Shown here: positions 46,670 to 58,533 of the stretch, in pieces
Position numbering within the stretch: the stretch's first letter is position 1
How the letters are laid out: the number at the start of each line of letters is the position of its first letter
The notes under the pieces: model-generated
What the model saw: only the letters and a program-made list of their open reading frames with translations
Told to the model about the DNA's origin: nothing
Database searches by the model: none
Translations under genes and position numbers: made by a program
Assembly: GCA_949358305.1 (NCBI GenBank)
Contig: OX442316.1
Location: 8,310,001-8,374,000 of the forward strand
Direction of reading: 5' to 3'
DNA length: 64,000 nucleotides
Origin: Strigamia acuminata
Taxonomy: Eukaryota > Arthropoda > Chilopoda > Geophilomorpha > Linotaeniidae

Positions 46670-46921
46670 TATCTAAGCATGTTGCATACAGTGCAAAAAG
46701 GAACAAACATTACTTACACAAACAACTCTTTCTCCCAGCGGCTATTGCGACGTACTCGGCTCAAACAGGTAAAACACTAATAAAACCTTCATAAAGGTGT
46801 GTGAGCACAAAAGAAAATATTATTTTTAAAGCTGATTGTACAGTAGATTTAATTTGTTCATCTATTTTTCTATACACTTTTTCAAAATGTTTTCAAAACA
46901 AAATATTATTTTGTTTATAGA

Positions 46922-49900
46922 ATGTCTTCTAGTGCAGTAGCAATGGGCTCAAGTATTGCTGGGTCATTAGCAAACATGATTGGTGTTAACACAGGATCAC
47001 AACTTTCATGGGAACTTCGAGAAAAAGGTTGCTGCGCTCATCAAATGAAATCATTTTCAAAATTTGCTAGACGAAGGTTGCCAATTACATCTTGGATAAG
47101 CAGATACAAACCTGTGGATTTATTAAGAGACGGTTTAGCTGGGCTTATTCTTGGTTTCACACTTATTCCTCAATCCATTGTTTTTGCTAGTGTAGCAAAT
47201 GTACCACTGCAGGTAAGATAAAAATTGCTTTGTCAAACAAATTAAATAACACGAACTCTTCAACTCCCCGCTTTTATTCTTTCGATTTACGTTTGGGGGG
47301 TTTAAATTGTATCGGGTAATGGTTGATGAACAATGCAGATGGATGCTTGCTGGTTTTTTGGTGGTCTAAGAATAAGAGCAACATTGGAGATGATACCACT
47401 GGGGAATTTGGAGGGGGAACAGAGGCCATTACCGGAAAATGCCGGATATTTAGTGAACGCAGGTTGACTGTGATCTCTAATGCTCATGCCACTCTCAGTC
47501 CCAAGAGGAGTAACTTGACTTATCGTTCCCATTTCTGGAAAGTACCGGACTTGTTCAATCGCATTGCATATGCAGGGTCTATTATCTGTGATGGGGCTCA
47601 GTTTGGATAAGGAGATACCTGGCCACCAATAAGTTTACATAGTTTTGCATTTGATTTCAGTATGGACTCTATTCGTCTATAGTTGGTCACTTTCTATATT
47701 GTATTTTTGGTACTGTGCGTGAAATGAGTATTGGACCATCGGCCGTAATGGGACTTCTTATATCGGATTATTCTTTCCGTGGAGGTGCTGCGTATACTGT
47801 TCTGTTGTGTTTTCTTAGTGGATGCGTGGAACTGCTTTTTGCCGTGCTTAACTTAGGTAAAAGATCAATTTGGTGGCTCAATTTATAAATAATTAATAAT
47901 TTTATGCGATAATTTTTGCAGGATTTTTAATTGATTTCATATCGGCACCTGTGAATTGTGGGTTTTCATCAGCTGCAGCTGTGATGATAACTGCTAAGCA
48001 ATTAAGAGTACGTGCGTAAAGATTAAGTTTGGTGATTTGTAATGTTTACAATTATTTTTAAAGACTGTTCTAGGTTTAAATGTTACTGCCCATAGTTTTT
48101 TTGATGGAATATACCAAACGTATATGAATATCAACCGGATCAAGTATTTAGTTTGATGAATGAAACTGAACCTGTACAAATTCTATTTTTAAATTATGTT
48201 TTTTTTTTTTAAATTTAGTTATTGGGATACAGCTCTAGGAGCTTGTTGTATTGTTGTATTGCTTTTACTCAGGGTAAATATACTACAATAGTAAAATAAT
48301 AAACATGCTCTGTTTGAGTTAGTTTATTGTTACTTTCTTCGTGCGTGCAGTATTTGAATTCATTAAAATGGATGAATCTGGGACCTTATCCTACGAAAAA
48401 ACAGCGATTCAAAAGACGGATTGTCCAACTTATTTCTACAGGTAAAAATATGAAATTATTTAAAGGTTTGATGTCATAGCATAATTTTTTTAGGCAGAAA
48501 TGTAATTATTGTGTCTGCCTCCGCTGCCATTGCTTATTATCTATCTGTGAGAGAGATTAATGTTTTAACGCTGACCGCTGGAGTGGAGGCAGGACTACCG
48601 GTTTTTCATCTTCCGCCGTTTTCAATTGTCCAAAATAATGTGACTCATGATTTCATTGATATGTGCAAAGTATTTAAAATTAAAATTGTGCGATATTTTG
48701 AATTAAAAATTCCAATCTTTAGGATTTAGGACCTGGCATTTTTCTAGTACCAGTTCTTTCAATTCTTCAACATATTGTTGTCGCCAAAGTATTCTGTACG
48801 TATTCTACTTTAAACTACCAGTTATAACTTTTAATTTCTATGTCATCATCATATAATAACTATCCTAATTCACTTAGTTCGCGGAAAAAGTGTTGATGAT
48901 ACTCAAGAAATCTTGGCTTTAGGTTCATTATATTTAAATATTTAATTGGTACAAAATAAAATATGCTGATTGTTTACAGGATTATCAAATTTGCTCGGTT
49001 CATTTTTATCTGCGTTACCAACTGCTGGAAACTTACCAAGGTATATAATATTAATTACAAACTAACATTCTGAATGTACAACTCATGTAACTTTCTAAGG
49101 AGTGCTCTAAACAGCAACAATTCCGTTCGTTCACCTTTTGTAGGAGTTTTTGCTGGTGAGTTTATACCTTACGGTACTAATCAATAAACAACCTATTTTG
49201 AATTTTATTTCAGGAGGGATTATCTTATTGGCTTTACAGTTCTTAACACCTTACTTCAATTATATTCCCCAATCTGCATTAGCTTCTATGGTCATTTGTG
49301 CAGTAATTTTTATGCTCAACTGTAATGTTGTAATACAGTTATGGAAAGCAAGCAGTAAATCATGTTCCCCTTTACTCCAATAATTTCACCAGTAACCATT
49401 TTTTTTGTTTTATCAGAAATGGATTCACTGACTATGTTAACCACTTTTATTTGCTGTATTGTCTTGGGTGCTGAAGTATATGTTTCTTATTTTTATTAAT
49501 TATTTTATTTCAATGAAGATTATTATTTTTTTTAGTACGGAATTCTAGTAGGCATTGGACTTTCACTTGTCGTTCTCCTTTACAGTAGTGCACGACCAAA
49601 TATTCTAGTTAAAGTTTCAGTAAGTTAAACTCATATATATCACTTTAATTCAAGAAAACAAGATTTTAAAATCTCTTTCAGTATAACCCACCCTCCATTC
49701 TAGTCCAACCAGACAGAATGCTTAATTTTCCAGCAGTGGAATATGTTCGATATAAAGTAATCAAAATAGCGGATCGTAAGTATAAAACCGAAAAATGTTT
49801 TAAAAAAATAATAATGAGGTTCTGCAATGTTTTGAACATTTAAAGAAAGAAAAAAAATTCCAATCATAGTAGATGGATCTCACTTGTGTGGAATGGATTT

Positions 49901-50553
49901 CACCGTTGCACAAGTAAATTATGTCTTTTGAAATATTATTTTGGTAAATATATAACAAGTTTTCTAACCTTTAAGTGTGTGAGAGAATTAATGGAGGAAT
50001 TCCAGAATAGGAAACAATTGCTGGTTTTCACACATCTTCAGGTAAAAATTTAATAACATAAGCCAAAAGATATCGATTTGTTTCGAGATTAATTTCTCAT
50101 TTTAGAAGTCTGTAATTCAAGTGATAAAAGGATCACTTTTGCCAAATTTTAATTATTTTCCAACTGTAACAGATGCTGAGAATAAACTTAGAGAAGGTAC
50201 ACGTTATATCTAAACAAAGTTGATTCGTTTTAGCTCAAAGTAATGACTTTCGTTCAGGAATACTTCATAAAAGTAACGCTGCTCCTACATTCAGTGCCAA
50301 CAGAGAGGATAGTGACGTTTCAATTGCAACTAATATGACCGCTGACCATACGCACAAATCTAGCAACTTCGAGTTAAAAAATTTGGGTTCGGACTGCTCT
50401 GATCCTTACGAACACACTGCATGGTTTAATTTAATCGTTTCCATTCCTCGACTAAATGTTGATGACCGTAGAAAATCTGATAGCTCTCAGAAGAAAACTG
50501 CTGATTTAGAAGGATGCGACAATTGCGAATTTGCAACAACAGTGCATTTTTAA
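46922..50553 (+). CDS. SLC26A11-like anion transporter 2
   Basis: First coding exon 46922-47212 (MSSSAVAMGSSIAG...GLAGLILGFTLIPQSIVFASVANVPLQ) follows an acceptor TTTATAG one base before the ATG. Later exons, all GT..AG: YGLYSSIVGHFLYCIFGTV (47661 on), GFLIDFISAPVNCGFSSAAA, TVLGLNVTAHSFFDGIY, RNVIIVSASAAIAYYL, AGVEAGLPVFHLPPFS, GLSNLLGSFLSALPTAGNLP, YIPQSALASMVICAVIF, a STAS domain (IPIIVDGSHLCGMDFTVAQ) and a hydrophilic tail ending CEFATTVHF. Compared with its neighbour the segment after GNLP reads RSALNSNN rather than STGSFSR-like, a possible change in the substrate site. The pair arose by duplication and inversion, or divergent duplication. Confidence 0.85.
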
Positions 50554-53500
50554 TCTTAAACGTGAGTGATTTTTGCCGTAATAAGCTTCAAAGCATCGGG
50601 TGACCGAGCGGAATTACATATATAATTTTTTATTTGATTTGCCAATACAAATCGCCAGATATTAAGGAAAGAGGATTACTGAAAGACGTGAAAGTGAACC
50701 CATTCACCTCAACCGCACGAGATCATTGGATTTCAAACGGTCGTATATAAAATTTATATAAATTATTAATCATTTAAGTTCATCAAGTGCAGCAATGCTT
50801 TAAATTGTGCTCATAAGATAAATGTAGTGTATTTAAGATGATTGTACGATACTGTTAAACAAGCTTACACTTTCACTAATGAGTTTTTTCTTTCATTTGT
50901 CGTTGTTTTTTTAAAGACAGAAGTTTTATTTAAAGATTCAGCAACTGCTCGCACAATTGTTTTGATAAAAATGTCAATTTAGAAAATGTATCAACATCGG
51001 TTTAATTTATGCTATAGGAGATATGATTATTTGAAACATATCACTTACACATGGACGATTACATGTTTGTTTATAAACATTGCATCAGAGTGGAGAAATT
51101 AGAGGGTGTGCTTCAACTTGAAACGCAGTTTCGCAAATTCCCAAATGAGAAAAGTGGACCCGTGTGTTTTAATTGGAGTGCAGCTGGCAGAAATTAATCG
51201 TACCCACCAACCAAACTAATCAGGCTTAATTGTACCACGATAGTGTAAACAGGCAAGGTCTCTTACGTCCATTATTGGGATGATAAAGGTATATACTGTA
51301 TACTCAGCTACCCCGCACTTAATTATTAAATGAAATACTGATTGTACAAGTGGTAACAATATTTTGCAATTTGTTTTGCATGTGGATACGGCTCTGTGGT
51401 TAAATCTGCTATGCAACATTATTTTGGATGTCCATTGGTGGTTGCATGGAAAATTTAAAAAGCTAAAGATTAATTGATACGGTTCGGTTGATTATATATT
51501 CGCTTTTAACAGTTGCTATGTGCAAGTTTTGGTAATACGCCACCACCTGCATACGTGATTAGTTTACACGGTCAAATAAATGAGAATTTAAGTATGAAAC
51601 AATAATTTAGACTAATGATGCATACGGGTGAGTTTGTGGCAGTTTAGTCCACATATCCACAAATATTATTTAAAACTCATTAAAAATGCAGTGCTGTGTA
51701 TAGTCGCAGCAGCGACTTAAAATATATAATAATTCTTAAAACTTATCTTGGGATAACGGATGGAGTCGGATTTAGCGCACATTCAGCAGTGTGTACAGTT
51801 ACATTTACAGTAAATTTTTATTCTTGTTCAGAATTTCAATAGAAGGGGATTAAAACCCTTTTCTTAGAATTAAAAAAATGTGGGTTACAGGTGTGAGTTT
51901 ACACCTGCGCCACGGTGGTCAAATATAGAAACTAACTCAGTTATTTTGGGAATCATCAGTTTCCCAAGGTAACTAGAAATTCCACACTGCATGCACAAAT
52001 TTTTTTGCTATAGGTCAAAGTATTAGGTCAGGAAGCAAGAATTGTCGTTTTCATATTACAATGCCCTATTTTGTAAAAAACGAAAAAAAAAAAAAAGACA
52101 GTGATGGATCTTTTACTTTAGTATTACATCACGTTTGATGTTGGTATTTTATTTTCGTATGTTTTCTGTTATTATTCATAAAATGTTTGTGAACAGTAAT
52201 AAAGAAAGTATGGTTATTTTATTCTATGAGTTTGGAATATGCCTTCGGGTGAAAGCCCCGACAAGACTTTGGAAGTCTTAAAAGGCCCGAATCCAATTAT
52301 GGAAAGAGCGGGACTTCGTCTTATTTACATTCTCGTGAGACCTCTAGATGTGCCATTGATCGCACTGCCACATGGCAAAACCTTCTTTTATAGGCGCGGT
52401 GAGAGCATGGAAATTCACTTGGTTTCGATTCCAGGAGAAAATTAATGACACAAAGAAGAATGCATCGGATGAGTGTTCTTAGTCTTAATCCGACGTAATT
52501 AAATGTGATTAATAGCAACTGTAAATATTTACGTAGCAACTAATAAGTGATGAATGCGACGCTTTAAATGAGTGAGTTATTACGTTTGCCACTCCTCAAA
52601 TGACTACATTAAAATCGTTTGCGATGCGAGCTTTAATAATTGTCTTTTTTTTTAGGTGAAATTTTGTTTATTGTTTTATGTAAAACACAATAGAAATTAT
52701 TGACGATTAGAAGTTTTAAGTATACTTAATTTTGAGATATGCGTCATTAATTTTGCGCTAGAGGAAGTTTTGATAGTGAATAAAAAGAAGCAATTATGGC
52801 TCAGTCCGTCAGGCATCATCAAGGTAACCATTTATCATCGTGAAATAACTTGATCTTCAATTAGGTTAGCACCACTTTAAAATATAATTTATTTATTGCC
52901 CGCGTCCATGCTGAAATAAGATAATATAAAAATAATATCAGTTTATTAGCTGTATTTTACAAGTAAATATCAGAAGGCAAACATGAAACAAAGTAAATTG
53001 TCAGGTCACGCACGAAACATCAGCAGTAGCCAGAGCGTGTTGTGTCAACTTTCTGTGATTCGAGCACACAATCAAGTATACTAGAAAGCGTCATGTCAAT
53101 ATTATAAGGTTAACGAACTTTTGATGAAGAAATTCTAGAAAAATAGAACAATTCTATATATACTCATAAATTGTTTTTAATTATGTCCAGTGGGACTTTA
53201 TAAATTAATTACACAGTCACACTAAACCTTCATTCACATTTAATGAATTATATTAGTACTCCAAGAAGAAAACTCCAAATCTTGAGCACATGAAATTAAA
53301 ATGCAACGGATGTTCTTTTAATGTTATACAACTTAGTTTTTACTATTATTTGTTCATTTTCTGCATTGTCCACATTGAAAAGCACTGCAGGGAAGCGACT
53401 GTACACAGAATGATGACTTAAATGTCATGCTGCGCGTTAATGATGTGTTTTCCCACTGGGGGGACGAATCACATTATCTATGTTTAACCAAGGACATGGT

Positions 53501-54133
53501 TTTAGAGAAAAGTTTATTCTGTGTTTTTTCCTTCAATTGTCTTCAAGGTATTTTATTAAATTGTTAATGAACACTATATAATGCATTTTAATCGGCTTGT
53601 TTGTTTTTCTGGGTTATTCTAGAGGTTTTGGTGTTTGCTGATGTGTTTTTTGGAAGAAGAACCAAATTTATACAACACTGATAAACCAATTTTTATTTTT
53701 ATTTTCAATTGAAAGAAATTTACTCTCTTCTTTTTTTGCGAATGAACGATGTATTAAAATAGTCGTCTACAAATCTTGACACATGGAGTGGAGTGGACGT
53801 ATGAAAGAGATGTCAGCATTAGTGTTGCTGTCTTCCGGTCTATTCATCATTGGGCCATTGATTCACGGGCGTGAGAGCCGAAGTCTGAATTTTGTCTTCC
53901 GATTTAATAATACTGCTGACTGTGTGACATTTTGACAAATGGTATCCAATTGGTGTTCAAATTACAGTGCTAATCGGATTTTTCGAAACATATATCTTGT
54001 ACGTTAAAGTAGATACGGCAATATATATTTTTTTTGGTCCAGCAATTTACAATTTATTTTTTATTTTTTTTTAAATGACTTTACTTTCTTGTGTACAACC
54101 ACAAATTGTTGCGTTGGAGTTGATTGCAGGATA
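50554..54133. other. Gene-poor AT-rich region
   Basis: No confident gene. A 68-codon open frame at 52239-52445 (MPSGESPDKTLEVLKGPNPI...) has less AT-rich composition and might be an isolated exon, but no family was recognised and no partner exon found. Confidence 0.35.
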
Positions 54134-54319
54134 CAGTGTAAGCTGTGTAGACCGGACATAGGACGGGTCCCAGAAACTTGTCCGGTCAAGGGAATGTCCG
54201 GATGGGAGAGGCGATTTAACATTGCTGGGTTTAGGGCGGGACCAAATTAGGCCCTCCAAACTGTCCGGTCCACACAGCTGTCCGGTCAGTGCTATGTCCG
54301 GTCTACGCAGCTTTGACTG
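54134..54319. mobile_element. Pogo/Tigger-like MITE with TA target duplication
   Basis: 186 bp. Left end CAGTGTAAGCTGTGTAGACC; reverse complement of right end CAGTCAAAGCTGCGTAGACC, continuing GGACA in both. TA on each side (54132-54133, 54320-54321). GTCCGG recurs several times inside. No coding capacity. A second, decayed copy lies at 55960-56058. Confidence 0.85.
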
Positions 54320-55476
54320 TATTTATATGAAAATTTTTTTAAATATTTTTTCTGTGTCTCTCTTTCCAATAATGCTGCCACAACAAAAAAACACAAACAC
54401 CGTAAAGGAAAAGAAAAAGAAAAAATTTCGTATGGTTTCATCTTTAATCCCTTCAAAAGATTAAGGTTTTTCTCTGAATTTGATTGGATCGACGATCGAC
54501 AGTTTGTTTCTTCTAGAAATTAATACAATTTTTGTTTTTGTCTAGAGACCTTATCGTATCTCGGTAATTTAAAACAATTAAATTAAATAAGTTGTTTTTT
54601 GTACGTACGGAGGCTTTTGAGCACTATCGCCATCTGCAATCAAAGTGAGAATCTAGGAAGTCGAGTTGGAAGCACGTGGCTTCGATGTGGAAGCGGTGGA
54701 AGTGGAAGGGCTAAAACTGCAACTACTGCAATAGATGTGTCTCAGCTCAGCCGGAATTTGCATCGTGGGGCTGCTGAATAAAAACAATCGAGACATGCAG
54801 ATAGGAAGACCGTTTCTGTTCTTGTGCAGCAGGACGAATCCAAAAAAGAAAAGACCATTGACTCTCGGTAAACGTACAAAGGAAAGAAGTTTTTTGAAAG
54901 AACTGTAAGAAACAAAAAAAATGTTGTTTTATGTTTTAATTATACTATATGTTTGTTGCTGTGGTCTTAAATTTACCATATTTATTTCTCCAAACAGTAA
55001 TCAGAATTCAATAGGAAAGTCGACTCGTCGATTTATTTTACATTGCCACTAGATGTCGTTACTGTTATGCATTCGCGCGCATTTTTGTTATTCTCGACTT
55101 GTTCGGCTTTGATAGTGTAAATCCGCACGTGATGTATAAAATTAATCACGATGGATGCTGTTTTTTGACTTAATATTTGAGGTAAGTTGAATTATTAGTT
55201 GTGTTATATGGTACGACTAAATGCTAATATGAAAAATGTCAATTATGATTGAGGAACACGCACGAGATCATTAACACTGATCAGAAATCGTTTGTCTATT
55301 ATAAGCCTAAAAGTTATGATAATGTGTTTGAATTTGTATGCTGGAACCATGATTGACTGGTTTATGTTACACTTGTGTAGAGCTGTTCGAATAAAGAAGA
55401 CTTATGAATATTTTATACTTTGCAAATATTTGAAAAATTTAAATTGAATTTGAAATGACAATGTTTTGTTTTCAGG

Positions 55477-55554
55477 TGAAACATACGGAATATTTGATAA
55501 GAAACCAATTGGAAAAAAACAAATTCAACTCCGGGTTCAAACGGTATTTGCCAA
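55477..55554 (+). other. Candidate isolated exon
   Basis: Bordered by TTGTTTTCAG and a GTAAAA donor, open in one frame (GETYGIFDKKPIGKKQIQL...). An upstream stretch ending TATTTGAG|GTAAGT at about 55182 could be a preceding exon but has stops, so both may be untranslated. No homology recognised. Confidence 0.2.
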
Positions 55555-55959
55555 GTAAAAAAAAAGAGTACCACAAATTATAACTGCTAGAAACATCTTG
55601 AAATTAAATTATCCATAGTGCACATGTAGGGAAAAATCAATCACTTCTGTCCAATTACATAATTTTACTACAATCTTTAGGCAAATTTCGAAACGAGGAA
55701 AATGCTGCCGAACACTGTTTACACCGGACTACAGGGCCCACTTATGGCACGATCGAGCGCATTAACGAGTCACAAATTCACCGACTAGCTGAAAGGTGCA
55801 AAAAAGACCGACTTTTATGCATTCAAAACATGTATAGATGGGTGCTGATAGACCTGGAGTCGGCCCTACCTGGGTAAGGAGTGGGACATAACATGTAAGT
55901 GCCAGCAGTAGTATCCTTTCGTGATGTAATGTCAATATCAATACCAACGGACTAACAAG

Positions 55960-56058
55960 CTGTTTGGATGGGAGAGGGATTTAACATTGCTGGGTATAGA
56001 TCGGGACCTCCACACTGATGTCCGGACGGTGCTATTTGCGGGCTACACAGAGTACACT
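55960..56058. mobile_element. Decayed right-hand fragment of the 54134 MITE family
   Basis: GGATGGGAGAGGGATTTAAC and ATTGCTGGGT match 54200-54230, followed by GTCCGGACGGTGCTAT matching the right half. The left end is missing. Confidence 0.75.
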
Positions 56059-56481
56059 ATTTAAATTTAAAGTGACTATGCGGGTCAAAAAGGAAATCAA
56101 ATAGAATTAATGTATGTGTCTACACGGCTTCGTGTATCTAGTAGTGCTTCGTAATGGAATGTGAAAGAGATCCATCAAGATTTTAAAGTAGACGTCTAGT
56201 TTCATCCAGTTTCTAGTCCTTCAAATATCGGGTCCCACTATGTCACTAGTGTTTCAGTTGCGACTTGCACGCTCGAAATTGTCTGCGTAAATTGTTTGTT
56301 TTGCACTTGGTTTCGCAAAGAATGTTAGTGAATTTGTGGAAAGGAATGCGCCGTTTAAATTTGGCATCAAGATTCTAGGTAAACCTGGTGATGTCACCGG
56401 TAAGATGCATTATTCCATAAACAAAATCGTTGTCTCAGTGTTAGCGTGCAATGATTTAAAAAATAAAATAAAATACAGCTA

Positions 56482-56629
56482 CAGTCGAACCTCCTTATAA
56501 CGAATTGCAAGGGATGCAAAAAATCAGTTCGCTATAACAAAATTTTTTAACATTGTGTTCTATGGCCAACCAACCAAACTAGCCATTTTTAACGATGGTA
56601 TTCGTTATTGTTATATCGAGGTTCGACTG
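56482..56629. mobile_element. Pogo/Tigger-like MITE related to the 8395 element
   Basis: 148 bp with ends CAGTCGAACCTC and GAGGTTCGACTG. Internal TTATAACGAATTGCAAGGGA matches the right end of the 8395-9240 element read in reverse, so the two share a family. TA lies on the left flank; the right flank is TT, so the duplication is imperfect. Confidence 0.75.
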
Positions 56630-58421
56630 TTTCAAAATACATTTTTTAAAGGGAGCGAGTGATTTTTTTTATTGTTTATTTCTGTTGGTAAAAAGATTGA
56701 TCCAATTCGTGCTCGGATTGAACCGGCCAAATCAGATTTTCTATAGGCAAAAGGAAAAATTGCCTTTTTCATTTTGCAAAAAAGTAAAAATCGAATTACA
56801 AGGATTTATTTTATTATTATATATGTATTATTATATATATATTTTGTTTAGAAAAAAAATCTGTACTTATATTATAGGAAAATTCGTCATTGAGTGCGAC
56901 AAAACCAATTTCAATTGTTTAATAATTCAACAAAAGACGAGCACAACAAGCGCTGCAGTAATTTCAAACTAATCTAATGTTCCGTCGTGACATTGCATTG
57001 ATTTCAACTTTTACAGAACAATATCCGCTAGAAAATACAGAAATTGCGCGAATACGATGCATAAATATCTTTTAAACACAAAAAGTTCAAGTAGCGAAGT
57101 TAAAATTTACACTCGTGCTCGTTAATTGCCATCTTTTCTCATTAGAAATCACTGTCGTAGTAAATATAACTCGAAGGGGTTTTCTATCGTGCATGTAAGA
57201 AAGGTGGAGAGAAAAAAAGAGCCGAGAAACTACAAAGCCTTCAGGTAATTGTGAAATATTATCTGAATGTTGCGAGATATGCGAGTGTAATAAATCAAAG
57301 TACATTACAGCAAGTTGAGGATTAAAGTTGTGTAAATCATTATCACGTTTCATTTGCCATGTAGTAGGCATTTAGACACTCATTGTGTCTGTGGAAATTC
57401 AATAATATTTATTTAATTTAAAAGTGACAAAATGGTAGAAATTAGGCAATTGGAAAATAAATCGTTAGATTAAGTTTAAATAGGGCAGCGATTATCTGAG
57501 GTAGTTAAGACGAGGTTTTCTATTGGCTAACGTGGAATGATTTAATACTCTGCAGTCTACTTAGACTGAAGATGGATGAGGAGCAATTTTAAGTGAAATA
57601 TTATCTTTATTTTTATATGAAAAAAGGAGAGAAAAGGAAGGGAAAATTTTGTATTCAATAATAGATTATGTATCGTTTAAATGAATGGCAGAAGGAGATG
57701 CGAGGAAATAATTTAATTTAATCATTAATAATGCGGATGCGCGGCATGCTTGCACTTTTAGTTTTAATTTGAAAATTTGTCATGACATGAAAAGAAATCG
57801 ATTGATATGGCAACATGATGGATTTTTAAAAGGTATGCAAACTTTGAACGTTTCTTCGTTGGTATAAAAAAAATAAACAAAATTAATGAAACTAAAGATT
57901 TATCGATTTTCAATGTAATCTCCACTGGCCTATTTTGGGACGGGAAAAACGCGGGGCAAAAGATTATTAAAAAAATAGTTTTCAATGACTGGAGCGCTTT
58001 TTTTTTCAATCAGGAAAAATGAGGGTGAACTGTGAGAATTGAAATTTATACTTATAAAAAAAAAATTAATGTGCTTTAAAAACGTAGTTTATTTTCATAG
58101 AAAGTTGACTAAGGTTAAAACTATAGTTAGTAACTTTTATTTAGGTGTTGGTCGGATTAGTGTTTCGTGTCCTATCTACACCACAGGTCATTAATTCTGA
58201 ATTTACAGCGGACTACTCGAGTTGAAGTTTTTCTTTAATGTGCATGTGCTACAAAACTTTATTCGCCATTAGTCACTTGTAACTTCAACACTTTTAACGA
58301 CAAGATGGATTTAAGTTTAAAATATATGTATATGGATTAATGTTTTGTATATTTAGAAATGAGCTGAGCGAAGAAAATACAGGTGAAAATGAATATAAAC
58401 ACACAATCATGTTTGCAATAG

Positions 58422-58533
58422 CTGCATTCAAAAAGTCGTGTTTTAAGTGTTTGTGTTTCTATTTTTGTATTTTTAATATTGCAAGTCTAAAACAAACACC
58501 TAAAACACTTTAAACACGACTTTTTCAATGCAG
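58422..58533. mobile_element. Foldback MITE related to the 6046 element
   Basis: 112 bp. Left arm starts CTGCATTCAAAAAGTCGTGT; reverse complement of the right arm starts CTGCATTGAAAAAGTCGTGT, with about 31 bp of near-identity. TGCATTCAAAAAGTC is shared with the ends of 6046-6196. Confidence 0.7.

Noticed and set aside
52239-52445. 68-codon open frame with less AT-rich composition
   Set aside because: No family recognised, no splice partners, and single short frames of this size are expected by chance.
55044-55060. CTCF-like CCACTAGATGTCG
   Set aside because: It departs from the GGC core of the consensus and is single; far weaker than the 6800-6898 array.
56595-56972. 125-codon open frame
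   Set aside because: It begins inside a MITE end and continues through AT-rich low-complexity sequence.
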